Assembly (NCBI GenBank): GCA_035575515.1
Contig: DATLXU010000079.1
Location: 1 to 64,000, forward strand
Reading direction: 5' to 3'
DNA length: 64,000 bases
DNA from: DATLXU01 sp035575515
GTDB lineage: Bacteria; Acidobacteriota; Blastocatellia; UBA7656
Positions 33,394 through 42,641 of this stretch are shown here, one piece after another. Made by a program: the position numbers and the translations under genes. Position 1 is the first letter of the stretch. The number at the start of each line of letters is the position of its first letter. Under the pieces are notes generated by a model. It did no database searches. It was not told the DNA's origin and was given only the letters and a program-made list of their open reading frames with translations.

Positions 33394-36105
33394 CTATTTC
33401 GCGTTGAGCATTCGCTCAATGCAAAGGTAACTGGCTTCCAGAGCCTGTTCCAGCTTCTCAGGCTCCGAGCCGCCGCCCGTAGCCATATCCGCGCGGCCCC
33501 CGCCTTTGCCTCCGATCATTGCCGCCACCTCGCGCACGATCTGGCCCGCGTTCAACCGTTCGGTCAAATCATCCGTCACGCGAACGACAAGCGATGCCTT
33601 GCCATCATCGGCCTGTCCGAGAATAACCACGCCCGGTTTGATCTGCTGCGCAATGTTATCGGCAAGCTCGCGCATGCCTTTCGCATCGAGGTCCGTTACG
33701 CGCTCGGCGCGCACGTTGACATCGGCCACCTTGCGATAAGCCGCGCCTTCCACTTGTCCTTTTGACGCAGCGAGCATGCTTGCCTGCGCGAGCTTCACCT
33801 TCGCGTCTTTCAATTCGCGCTCGTAGCGGCGCACCTGCTCCATCAATCTATCTACCTGCGCGGGAATCTCTTCGGGCTTTGTCCTCAATCGCTCGTTCAA
33901 CTGGCGAATCACCTGCTCATCGCTTTGAAAGCGCGCGATTGCCGCGTCAGCCGTCAGGGCTTCAATACGGCGAACGCCTGCGGCGATTGATTGATCGCTT
34001 ATGATCTTGAACGGCCCGATGTCGCCCGTAGCCTGAACGTGAGTGCCGCCGCACAGCTCGGTCGAAAAACCGGGCACGCTCACGACGCGAACGTCCGAAG
34101 CGTACTTTTCGCCAAACAACGCCATCGCGCCCGACTTCAACGCTTCTTCTAAGGGCCTGATCTCTGTCACGACCGCGCGGTTATGAAGTATCTCGTAATT
34201 GACGAGCCGCTCGATTTCAGCAATCTCCTCATCCGTGAGCGGCGCGTAGTGCGTGAAGTCGAATCGCAAACGGTCAGGCGCGACGAGCGATCCCGCCTGC
34301 TTGACGTGCGGCCCCAGCACTTCGCGCAACGCGGCGTGCAAAAGGTGCGTGCCCGTGTGATTGGCTTTGATTCGCCGCCGCCGCTCCGCATCAACGCGAG
34401 CCGTGACTGTATCGCCCACGCGAAGCTCGCCGCGCTCGACTTTCGTCTTGTGAAGGTGATAACCCGTGACAACCGAGTAAGTATCTTCGACAGTCGCGAG
34501 CGCGTTTTCGTTTTCAAAGACGCCTGTGTCGCCAATCTGTCCGCCAGCTTCGGAATAAAACGGAGTGCGGTCAAGGATAACTTCGCCCGTCTCGCCAGCA
34601 GCGAGGCTTTCGCGCTCGTCGTCGCCGACTATGATTGAAAGCACGCGAGCGCCAGCGGTTTCGGTCTCTTGATAACCAGTGAATTCCGTGCGCGGCAGAC
34701 GGTCAGCAACGCGAGCGTAAATCTCGCGCGCGCGTCGCGCGTGCGCAGCGTCGGCCATTGAAGGCCCGCTTGACGCTTGAAGCTCGCTGAGCGCCGCATC
34801 GAACTGCTCGTTGAATTCGTCTTCGCCAAGCTCAACGCCATGCTCGCCAAGCTCGACGCGAATCAAATCGCGCGGCACGCCGTAAGTGTCGTATGTGCGC
34901 GCAAGCTCGATCATTGGCGGCACAGCCGGAGCATAAGTCTTGAACAAATCCGCGAGGCGCGGCTCACCAACGTTGAGGATGCGACTGAAGCGCTGCTCTT
35001 CGCCGCGCACCGTTTCGCGAATAAGCTCGCGCGACGAGATCAACTCAGGGAAAGGCCCGCCCATCAGGTCAACGACGAAATCCGTGACCTTGTGAAAGAA
35101 AGGATGCTTCAGCCCAAGCCCTCGCGCGCCGTGATAGATGGCGCGGCGCATAATTTTGCGCAGCACATAATTTCTGCCGACGTTGCCCGGCGCAATCCCA
35201 TCAGCAATAGAAAATGCTGTCGCGCGAGCATGGTCCGCAAGCACGCGCATCGCAAATCCTTCGTGCGAATCAGCGATGTACTTCTGGCCCGACAATTCCG
35301 ATATGAAATCAATAATGGGCTTAATAAGGTCCGTGTCGTAATTCGACGGGACACCCTGAATCACAGCCGTCACACGCTCAAGCCCCGCGCCCGTGTCAAC
35401 CGACGGCGCGGGCAACGGCTCAAGCTTGTATTCGTTGTCGCCGACTTTCGAGCGGTTGAACTGCATGAAGACCAGGTTCCAAATCTCCATCGTCGTGTCG
35501 CCCGGCCCGTTCACCAACTCCGCGCGATTGAACTCGGGGTCTTCGGGGTTCGGCCCTTGATAGTAATGAATCTCAGAGCAAGGTCCGCACGGGCCTGTGT
35601 CGCCCATCTGCCAGAAATTATCCTTGCGGCCAAAGCGAAGTATCCGTTCAGGCGGCGCGCCGACCTGTTCCCAATATCTTATCGCTTCTTCGTCGGCTCC
35701 AACTTCCTCGTCGCCTTCAAAGACTGTGAACCACATTCGCGCAGGGTCGAGCTTCAATTCATTCACGAGCAAATCCCACGCGAAGTAGATAGCCTCTTTC
35801 TTGAAGTAATCGCCGAATGAGAAATTGCCCAACATCTCAAAGAATGTGTGATGCCGAGCCGTGCGGCCCACTTCGTCGAGGTCGTTGTGCTTTCCGCCCG
35901 CGCGCACGCACTTCTGAGAAGACGCGGCGCGCTTGTAATCTCGCTGCTCAAGCCCGAGAAAAACGTCTTTGAATTGATTCATTCCTGCGTTGGTAAATAA
36001 CAGCGTCGGATCATTTACAGGAAGCAAGGGCGAAGAGCGAACAATCTTATGCCCGCGCGCCGCAAAGTAGTCTAAGAATTTCTGTCTGATCTCGTGTCCA
36101 GTCAT
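33394..36105 (-). CDS. alaS: Alanyl-tRNA synthetase
   Basis: 903 aa, full length. Class II catalytic core with motif LLFTNAGMNQFKDVFLG at 35-51 and the GLERVTAVIQG segment; editing domain with zinc ligands H583-x3-H587 (NHTGTHLLH) and C685-x3-H689 (ELCGGTHV); C-terminal DHHA1 domain with GGKGGGRADMATGGG. It charges tRNA-Ala and clears mischarged Ser/Gly. Nothing unusual is seen. Confidence 0.97.
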   Translation of the reverse strand: MTGHEIRQKFLDYFAARGHKIVRSSPLLPVNDPTLLFTNAGMNQFKDVFLGLEQRDYKRAASSQKCVRAGGKHNDLDEVGRTARHHTFFEMLGNFSFGDYFKKEAIYFAWDLLVNELKLDPARMWFTVFEGDEEVGADEEAIRYWEQVGAPPERILRFGRKDNFWQMGDTGPCGPCSEIHYYQGPNPEDPEFNRAELVNGPGDTTMEIWNLVFMQFNRSKVGDNEYKLEPLPAPSVDTGAGLERVTAVIQGVPSNYDTDLIKPIIDFISELSGQKYIADSHEGFAMRVLADHARATAFSIADGIAPGNVGRNYVLRKIMRRAIYHGARGLGLKHPFFHKVTDFVVDLMGGPFPELISSRELIRETVRGEEQRFSRILNVGEPRLADLFKTYAPAVPPMIELARTYDTYGVPRDLIRVELGEHGVELGEDEFNEQFDAALSELQASSGPSMADAAHARRAREIYARVADRLPRTEFTGYQETETAGARVLSIIVGDDERESLAAGETGEVILDRTPFYSEAGGQIGDTGVFENENALATVEDTYSVVTGYHLHKTKVERGELRVGDTVTARVDAERRRRIKANHTGTHLLHAALREVLGPHVKQAGSLVAPDRLRFDFTHYAPLTDEEIAEIERLVNYEILHNRAVVTEIRPLEEALKSGAMALFGEKYASDVRVVSVPGFSTELCGGTHVQATGDIGPFKIISDQSIAAGVRRIEALTADAAIARFQSDEQVIRQLNERLRTKPEEIPAQVDRLMEQVRRYERELKDAKVKLAQASMLAASKGQVEGAAYRKVADVNVRAERVTDLDAKGMRELADNIAQQIKPGVVILGQADDGKASLVVRVTDDLTERLNAGQIVREVAAMIGGKGGGRADMATGGGSEPEKLEQALEASYLCIERMLNAK

Positions 36106-36193
36106 AACGGTCTTCTTTTTTGTTGGAATTTGAAAATTGAATTATAGCAAACGGGACTACAGATGAACACGGATGAAAAACGTCACAGTGACT

Positions 36194-36922
36194 TCACAGG
36201 AGGGCTGCTTCTTCGTCTTTGATGCGCAGCAGGTCGAGCATCAGGCTCAGATTGGATGTGGTCTGGATAGTCGGCTTGAGTTCGACCTCCGAGCGGTTGA
36301 ATTGAAATACACCTTCGGTAGTATCCAGGAATTTGACCAGCGCGTCCTGGCCGACGGTCTGACCAGACCTTGCGCCGACAATCAAGCCTTCCTTGAAATA
36401 TACGCTTCCGGTTGCGGAAGGTGACGTGACGGCGAGGGCGCCTGTCAGCCTGTTGTTTTCGATTATCTGAATGATGTCGAAAAAACTGACTACGGCAAAG
36501 TTGCCTTGCAGCATGTTCTGACTCGACATTGAGACAGCCTGGTGCGGCAGAGCCTCATCTGGCGGAATGGAGGGCATTATCCCGGTCGGCTCCGGTTTTG
36601 GCAGAACCAGCGGCTTGCCTTCAATCAAGTGTTCTAGCGCGCTCAGGTGCTCGGTCTTGAGATTGAGAAACCGCACTCCCATGCCCATCTGCGGCATGCT
36701 GTAGCGCACTTCGGCATCAGCATCTATCAGAATATCTTTTATTTTGAATTTCAGCTTAATTATCGTGCCGGGCGCGAAGGTTGTCATCGAGTCAATGAAT
36801 GCGCCTGTTGTGCTCAGGTCTATTATTCGAGTAGAGAGGTGATTGATGCCAGAGGCTTCGCATTCCACCTCGCAGATGTAGCTTATGCGCTTTGCCTCTC
36901 GTCTGTCTCTACCCCGAATCAT
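36194..36922 (-). CDS. PilZ domain plus DUF4388 (PATAN-type) protein
   Basis: 242 aa from the ATG at 36922 (MIRGRDRREAKRISYICEVE). PilZ domain at 5-100: the RRxxR part (RDRREAKR) and D/NxSxxG part (DLSTTGAF) that bind cyclic di-GMP are present. DUF4388 domain at about 130-225 (GNFAVVSFFDIIQIIENNRL, TGALAVTS). Such proteins join second-messenger sensing to motility or signalling. It lies beside recX-pilT on the same strand. The upstream 19 residues of the longer frame come from a stuttered repeat and are excluded. Confidence 0.85.
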   Translation of the reverse strand: MIRGRDRREAKRISYICEVECEASGINHLSTRIIDLSTTGAFIDSMTTFAPGTIIKLKFKIKDILIDADAEVRYSMPQMGMGVRFLNLKTEHLSALEHLIEGKPLVLPKPEPTGIMPSIPPDEALPHQAVSMSSQNMLQGNFAVVSFFDIIQIIENNRLTGALAVTSPSATGSVYFKEGLIVGARSGQTVGQDALVKFLDTTEGVFQFNRSEVELKPTIQTTSNLSLMLDLLRIKDEEAALL

Positions 36923-36949
36923 TGCAATCCCACTTGGCAAAGGATGAGA

Positions 36950-37012
36950 GATGAAGGATGAAGAAGATAAACAAGCCATCTCAGTATGCTAATTCTTACT
37001 TCATCCTTAATC
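36950..37012. repeat. Gap-filling stuttered inverted repeat, word GATGAAG
   Basis: GATGAAGGATGAAG at 36950-36963 pairs 13 of 14 with CTTCATCCTTAATC at 36999-37012; flanking GGATGAGA and CCTTCACCC extend the stutter. It occupies the gap between recX and the PilZ gene. Confidence 0.65.
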
Positions 37013-37014
37013 CT

Positions 37015-37587
37015 TCACCCTTCCTCTTCTATTTCCGCTCTGAGGGCGCGGAGCTTCCTTATTATCAAATCATATCCGAAGCCGAGCCTCGCAAGATGAT
37101 CGAACAGGCGTTTCGCGCTCGCTCGGTCGGTGGGCTGACCATGCGTGCGGATGCGCTTCGCTATCGCCCTTTCGATCAGCGCCTCTTCGCTGACTTCTTC
37201 AAACACTTCGTCGAGCGCATTGCTTATAGTCTCGCGCGCGACCTTTTTAGTCTTAAGCTCGCGCGCGACTCTCGACCTTCCAACGGCTCGCAGGCTCAGG
37301 CGCGAAGCCGCGTAGCTGCGCGCGAACTGCTCGTCGTTGATGTAGCCAAGCTCTTTCAGTCGCGCCAGGCATTCGTCAACGAGCGCGGGCGTGGTCCATG
37401 CTTTCTGAAGCAGCCGCTCGCGCAGTTGCTGCTCGCTGCAAGCGCGCGCCGCAAGCATCTTCAAAGCCGTGGCCATTACGCGTTCGCGCGCTTTTTCCGG
37501 TTTCAATGATCGCTTCGGCTCTTCGTCGCGCGCTTCAGCGGCGCGACAATTCGCATCGTTTGAGCGCATGCGTCGCGCGCCGCTCAT
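37015..37587 (-). CDS. recX: RecX regulatory protein
   Basis: 190 aa from the ATG at 37587, which overlaps the pilT stop as ATGA. Helical repeats typical of RecX: ALKMLAARACSEQQLRERLL, CLARLKELGYINDEQFARSY and RVARELKTKKVARETI. RecX restrains RecA filaments. Its usual neighbour is recA; here it is coupled to pilT instead. Confidence 0.88.
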   Translation of the reverse strand: MSGARRMRSNDANCRAAEARDEEPKRSLKPEKARERVMATALKMLAARACSEQQLRERLLQKAWTTPALVDECLARLKELGYINDEQFARSYAASRLSLRAVGRSRVARELKTKKVARETISNALDEVFEEVSEEALIERAIAKRIRTHGQPTDRASAKRLFDHLARLGFGYDLIIRKLRALRAEIEEEG

Positions 37588-38792
37588 CTTGTTACTTGTT
37601 CTGTGCCTTCTAAAAGCCAATTTACAAACTGCTTCGTTTCCGGTTTCGCAGCGTCGAGCGAGCCTGTGCGCCGTCTTGATCGCTCCATGTCTTCGCGCGC
37701 CTGATCGGAGGCTGAGCGAATGCCTGATACTCTCAGCCTGAATTCGTCTGCGTTCGTCGCCCCGTTCAACGCTTCTTCGTATGTTATCAACCCGCGAGAA
37801 TACAAATCAAACAGCGACTGGTCGAAGGTCTGCATCCCGTACTGCGACGTGCCCTGCGCAATTGCCTCGCGTATCATCGAAGTCTTCTCCGGGTGAACGA
37901 TGCAATCGCGAATGTATGGCGTGACGATCATGACTTCAACCGCAGGCACGCGTCCTTGAATGGGTTCAGCCGCGCGCACGAGCCGCATGGAGATAACCGA
38001 TTTGAGCACGCTCGCGAGCTGCAAGCGAATGGCTCGCTGCTGGTGCGGCGGAAAGACAGACACTATTCGGTTGACGGTTTCAGTCGCATCGAGCGTGTGC
38101 AGAGTTGATAAAACAAGGTGTCCCGTCTCGGCTGCTGTTAGCGCCGTCTCAATCGTTTCATAGTCGCGCATCTCGCCCACGAGTATCACGTCCGGGTCTT
38201 GCCGGAGAGCGCCGCGCAGGGCTTCTGAAAAACTCCTCGTGTCGACATCAACCTCGCGCTGATTGACGTAGGATTTTTTATCGCGATGAAGGAACTCAAT
38301 CGGGTCTTCGATTGTCACGATGTGGCCCGTGCGCGTGCGGTTCATGTAATCAATCATCGCCGCAAGCGTAGTTGATTTGCCCGACCCCGTAGAGCCTGTC
38401 ACGAGCACAAGCCCGCGCGGCTCATCGGCTATCTTTTCAATGACTGGCGGAAGGCGGAGTTCTTCTATCGTGCGAACGGTGGTGGGGATGACGCGAAGCA
38501 CCATGCCGACAGTCCCGCGCTGCTGAAAGATGTTGCAACGGAAGCGGCCCAATCCTGAAACGCCGTAAGCAATATCAATTTCCGAGTTCTCGTTGAATCG
38601 CTGCTTCTGCCGATTGTTCATTATCGAAAAGGCCATGTTGAGAGTATCTTCGGCAGAGAGTCGCTGCGCTTCGACCATAGGCATAAGCTCGCCGTTCACG
38701 CGTATGAATGGGAAGCTGCCGGCTTTGATATGCAGGTCGGATGCGCCCTTGCTGCACGCGATGGTCAGCAATTGATCAATGCTTGGTGACAT
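37584..38792 (-). CDS. pilT: PilT-family type IV pilus retraction ATPase
   Basis: 402 aa from the ATG at 38792, preceded by AAGAGG. N-terminal PAS-like part with the SDLHIKAG signature, Walker A GSTGSGKST at 133-141, Asp box TIEDPIEFLH, Walker B ILVGEMRD with E207, and His box STLHT. It powers pilus retraction for twitching. The C-terminal tail after 345 is longer than in canonical PilT, which leaves PilU as an alternative. Confidence 0.9.
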   Translation of the reverse strand: MSPSIDQLLTIACSKGASDLHIKAGSFPFIRVNGELMPMVEAQRLSAEDTLNMAFSIMNNRQKQRFNENSEIDIAYGVSGLGRFRCNIFQQRGTVGMVLRVIPTTVRTIEELRLPPVIEKIADEPRGLVLVTGSTGSGKSTTLAAMIDYMNRTRTGHIVTIEDPIEFLHRDKKSYVNQREVDVDTRSFSEALRGALRQDPDVILVGEMRDYETIETALTAAETGHLVLSTLHTLDATETVNRIVSVFPPHQQRAIRLQLASVLKSVISMRLVRAAEPIQGRVPAVEVMIVTPYIRDCIVHPEKTSMIREAIAQGTSQYGMQTFDQSLFDLYSRGLITYEEALNGATNADEFRLRVSGIRSASDQAREDMERSRRRTGSLDAAKPETKQFVNWLLEGTEQVTR

Positions 38793-39011
38793 TAACGTTT
38801 GCCTCTTAGAGCTTCGTTCAGCGTCAGACAAATTGCGGGGACCCGATAACTGCGCCGGTTTGGGCGATTAGCGTTAATCAGGATTCGCAGTGAGCAAGAA
38901 GGGGCAGCCACTTGTCGGCGGGATTCAATGCCGTATCAGCGAGGCAGACATTTTCCGCCAGCGAGATGATTATAAGCGCAAGCGCAAAACGCGACAATAG
39001 TAATCGCTGGA

Positions 39012-39040
39012 TTGGGGCAACGCCCGCAAGTCGGTATAAT
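39012..39040 (+). promoter_or_regulatory. Sigma-70 promoter for a leaderless mRNA
   Basis: A perfect -10 box TATAAT at 39035-39040 is spaced 17 bases from TTGGGG at 39012-39017. Transcription would begin about 7 bases after the -10 box, at or next to the ATG at 39048. No Shine-Dalgarno fits in the 7 bases between. The start codon is therefore probably the 5' end of the message. Confidence 0.6.
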
Positions 39041-39047
39041 ACCTCCC

Positions 39048-42000
39048 ATGCGCTTGTTTCACCGCTCGCTAATTTTCGCAATCGTCTTATCGTCGTGCGC
39101 TCTTGTTCCCGTCCTGTCTGCGCTCACCGCAGGCCAGAGCGAAGACGCGAAGCTCGCCGCGCGCGAAGAGGCTTATCGTGCAAACAATATCGGCGTGGCG
39201 CTGCTTGAACAATTCAAGCACAAAGAGGCCGCAGACGAGTTTCGCCGCGCGCTCAAGATTGACCCTGCGCTGAAAGTCGCGCGCATCAATCTTGCGATAG
39301 CTCTCTACAACGTGCCCGACGTTGATGGCGCGATGCGCGAAGCGAAGGCTGCCGCTGATGCCATGCCTGATGCGCCGCAGCCGCACTACATCTTGGGACT
39401 TATCGCCAAAAAACAGAATCGCACGGATGATGCAGTTGCGGCGTTTCAGCGAGTGCTGAAGATTGACCCGCGCGACACGGGGGCGAATATAAATCTTGGA
39501 CAGCTTCTCGTGCAGCAGCGCAAGTACGCGGAAGCGATTGCCGCGTTCCGCACGGCGATCGCGAGTGAGCCTTACAGCGTGACGGCTACTTATAATCTTG
39601 CGATTGCGTTGATTCGCGCGGGCCAGCGCGAAGAAGGCCAGCAGATGATGCAGCAGTTTCAAAGGCTGCGCGAGAGCAATTACGGCACGACGCTCGGCGA
39701 AAACTATCTTGAGCAGGGCCGCTACGCCGAAGCTATCAGCTCGACGGGCGCGGAATCAGAGCTTGTTGATGCGACGATGCCCGAAGTCACTTTTATGGAT
39801 GCGACCTCAAGTGTGATGCCAGTGGCTAAGTCTCAGGAGAAATCAGCGGTGGCTCAATTCTTTGGCCGATCAATCAACGCTGCTTCTTTCAATGATGCTG
39901 CGAAGCGCGATCTAGTCTCTTCGCTCGGAGGCGGCGTTGTGTTGTTCGATTATGACGGCGACGGCGACCTTGATTTGTTGGAAGTCGCACCCTCCGCCGA
40001 ACGGCTCTATCGAAACGATGGCGGGAAGTTTGTTGATGTAACACAAGCGTCAGGTTTGAAGCGTGCAGACACCCAATCAATCGGCATTGCGGCGGTCGCG
40101 GGCGATTACGATAACGATGGCCGTGCCGATCTGTTTGTGCTGCGTTATGGCGCGAGCGCGCTTTATCATAATGACGGCAGCGGGAAGTTTTCGGACGTGA
40201 CTGCTGCGGCTGGCATCCCGGCTTATCCTTATCTGTCAATGTCAGTCGCTTTCGTTGACGTGGATCACGATGGCGATCTCGATATTTTCATCGCAGGCTT
40301 TGCGGACATGTCTAAACCGCCAAAGCCCGCGAATCAGCAAATCACTTTCCCGGATGATTTCGCCGGAGCGCCGAACCTCTTGCTTCGCAACAACGGCAAC
40401 GGCAAATTCACAGACATCACCGCAATCGCGAAAGTCGCAGGCGCAAACGCTCACGCCGTCGCCGTCGTGCCTACGGATTACGACAACCATCGCGACATTG
40501 ATTTGCTCGTCGTCAATTACGACGCCGCGCCTGTATTGTTTAGCAATCAGCGCGACGGCACGTTCCGCGACGTAGCCACAGAAGCAGGATTGACGGAAAA
40601 AGCTCGCTTCACGTGCGCGGCTGCAGGAGATGTGAACAAAGACGGCTTTACGGATTTCTTTTTCGGCAAAGACGACGGTGCTGGCCTTTTTGCTATGAGT
40701 GATGGCAAAGGGCGTTTTCTTTCTTCTCCGTCACCGCTCATTGAGACAATAAGCACCGCACAGTTTCTCGATTACGACAACGATGGCTTGCTTGACCTTG
40801 TGGCGTTTACAAACAGCGGCCTGCGGGTGCTTCGCAACGTCGGCGGCAGATGGGGAAACGTGAGCGAGCGCGCAGCCTCGGCGGACTTGTTTGGCAATCC
40901 TGCGATTGTTACGCCGCTGGTTCACCGAATAGCTTCGGGCGACATTGACGGCGACGGCGATGAAGATTTGATCGCGCGCCTCACTTCGGGCGAAATCAAA
41001 GTCGCGCGAAACGACGGCGGGAACCGCAACCGCTCGCTTCGCATCAACCTCGCGGCGAAAGTCAGCAATCGGAGCAGCGTCGGAACAAAGATCGAGATGC
41101 GCGCGGGCAGCCTCCATCAAAAGCTCGAAACCGTTTCGGCAAGCCCCGCGCCCGCCCCTTCGGATGTCATCTTCGGACTGGGCAAGCGCGAGCGAGCCGA
41201 CGCCGTGCGAGTGCTGTGGCCCGTCGGAATCCTTCAAGCTGAAACCGAAATCCCCGCGACGAAACCTGCGATGATGACTGCGACGCTCACAATCACGGAG
41301 CTTGACCGCAAGCCGTCGTCGTGCCCTTATCTCTTTACCTGGAACGGCGAGCAGTTCGAGTTCGTCACAGATTTTATGGGCGGCGGCGAGATGGGTTACT
41401 GGGAAGCGCCCGGCAAGCGAAACACGCCCGACCCCGACGAGTACGTCCGCATCCGCGACGATCAACTTCGCGAGCGCGATGGACGATTCGAGATTCGCGT
41501 GACAAACGAGCTTGAAGAAGTGCTCTACGTTGATCGCCTGCAATTAATCGCCGTAGCTCACCGGGCTGATACGGAAGTTTACCCGAACGAAGGGATGACC
41601 GACCCGCCGCGCGAGTTTAAGTTATTCGCGACGCGAGGCGCGCGCCCGCCCGCGACGGCCATTGACGATCACGGCCACGACGTGACTTCGCGCATCGCGC
41701 GACTTGATCGCAAGTTCGTTGATGATTTCGATCTTCTCCCAATTCGCGGCTACGCGAAAGAGCACACGCTCACTTTGAATCTGGGTGAGCCGAGCACCGG
41801 GCGCACTTTGCTTCTGCTTACAGGCTGGACCGATTACGCTTTTTCGAGCGATAACGTCGCGGCTCATCAAAGTGGACTTGAGATGCGTCCGCCCGCGCTC
41901 CAGGTGAAAGATGCAAAGGGACAATGGCGAACCGTCATCGAAGAAATAGGTATTCCCGTGGGTCGCCCGCAGACGATGGCGCTCGACCTGACGGGCAAGT

Positions 42001-42596
42001 TCTTAACATCAAATCGCGAGGTTCGCATCGTGACCAATATGCGAATCTACTGGGATCAGATTCTCGTCGACACCTCAAACGCTGTTGCGCCAACAGAGTT
42101 GATTCGCCTCGACCCGATAACTGCCGATCTTCACTGGCGAGGCTTTTCGGCTGAAGTCACGCCCGACGGGCGCGAGCCGTTCAGCTACGACTACTCGCGC
42201 GCGTCGGCAATCTCACCCTGGAAAGTAATGTCGGGCCGCTACACGCGCGAAGGCGACGTGAGAGAGTTGCTGCTGCGCTCGGATGATATGTTCGTCATCT
42301 CGCGCCCGGGCGACGAGATTGCTCTATCGTTCGACGCGACGCGACTGCCGCCGCTTCGCGCAGGGTGGAAACGGACGTTTTTGCTCTACGCCGACGGGTT
42401 CAGCAAAGAGATGGACATCAATTCAGCGAGTCCGGACGCCGTGCTGCCTCTGCCTTTTCACGGAATGAAACATTATCCGCGCGGCGCACGTTATCCGATG
42501 ACTGAAGCGCGGCGTAAATATATCGAGCGATACAACACGCGCGTAGTTGCTTCACCTTTGCCGCGCATCGAAGCAACGATAATGCGGGATAAATAA
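39048..42596 (+). CDS. TPR, FG-GAP/VCBS and UnbV (CRTAC1-type) secreted protein
   Basis: 1182 aa. Signal peptide (RSLIFAIVLSSCALVPVLSA), TPR array at about 45-200 (NIGVALLEQFKHKEAADEFR), then FG-GAP/VCBS repeats at about 290-640 with many calcium-type loops (DYDGDGDLDLLE, DVDHDGDLDIFI, DYDNDGLLDLV). An ASPIC/UnbV segment follows at about 650-720 (NRSSVGTKIEMRAG). The last 440 residues form one or more additional beta-rich domains opening with CPYLFTWNGEQFEF. This family is expanded in Acidobacteriota and is thought to be a calcium-dependent surface adhesin or scaffold. Confidence 0.85.
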   Translation: MRLFHRSLIFAIVLSSCALVPVLSALTAGQSEDAKLAAREEAYRANNIGVALLEQFKHKEAADEFRRALKIDPALKVARINLAIALYNVPDVDGAMREAKAAADAMPDAPQPHYILGLIAKKQNRTDDAVAAFQRVLKIDPRDTGANINLGQLLVQQRKYAEAIAAFRTAIASEPYSVTATYNLAIALIRAGQREEGQQMMQQFQRLRESNYGTTLGENYLEQGRYAEAISSTGAESELVDATMPEVTFMDATSSVMPVAKSQEKSAVAQFFGRSINAASFNDAAKRDLVSSLGGGVVLFDYDGDGDLDLLEVAPSAERLYRNDGGKFVDVTQASGLKRADTQSIGIAAVAGDYDNDGRADLFVLRYGASALYHNDGSGKFSDVTAAAGIPAYPYLSMSVAFVDVDHDGDLDIFIAGFADMSKPPKPANQQITFPDDFAGAPNLLLRNNGNGKFTDITAIAKVAGANAHAVAVVPTDYDNHRDIDLLVVNYDAAPVLFSNQRDGTFRDVATEAGLTEKARFTCAAAGDVNKDGFTDFFFGKDDGAGLFAMSDGKGRFLSSPSPLIETISTAQFLDYDNDGLLDLVAFTNSGLRVLRNVGGRWGNVSERAASADLFGNPAIVTPLVHRIASGDIDGDGDEDLIARLTSGEIKVARNDGGNRNRSLRINLAAKVSNRSSVGTKIEMRAGSLHQKLETVSASPAPAPSDVIFGLGKRERADAVRVLWPVGILQAETEIPATKPAMMTATLTITELDRKPSSCPYLFTWNGEQFEFVTDFMGGGEMGYWEAPGKRNTPDPDEYVRIRDDQLRERDGRFEIRVTNELEEVLYVDRLQLIAVAHRADTEVYPNEGMTDPPREFKLFATRGARPPATAIDDHGHDVTSRIARLDRKFVDDFDLLPIRGYAKEHTLTLNLGEPSTGRTLLLLTGWTDYAFSSDNVAAHQSGLEMRPPALQVKDAKGQWRTVIEEIGIPVGRPQTMALDLTGKFLTSNREVRIVTNMRIYWDQILVDTSNAVAPTELIRLDPITADLHWRGFSAEVTPDGREPFSYDYSRASAISPWKVMSGRYTREGDVRELLLRSDDMFVISRPGDEIALSFDATRLPPLRAGWKRTFLLYADGFSKEMDINSASPDAVLPLPFHGMKHYPRGARYPMTEARRKYIERYNTRVVASPLPRIEATIMRDK

Positions 42597-42641
42597 GGCT
42601 CGACCGCATTCAGCAAACAACATTGTCAAGGGAGAACACGA

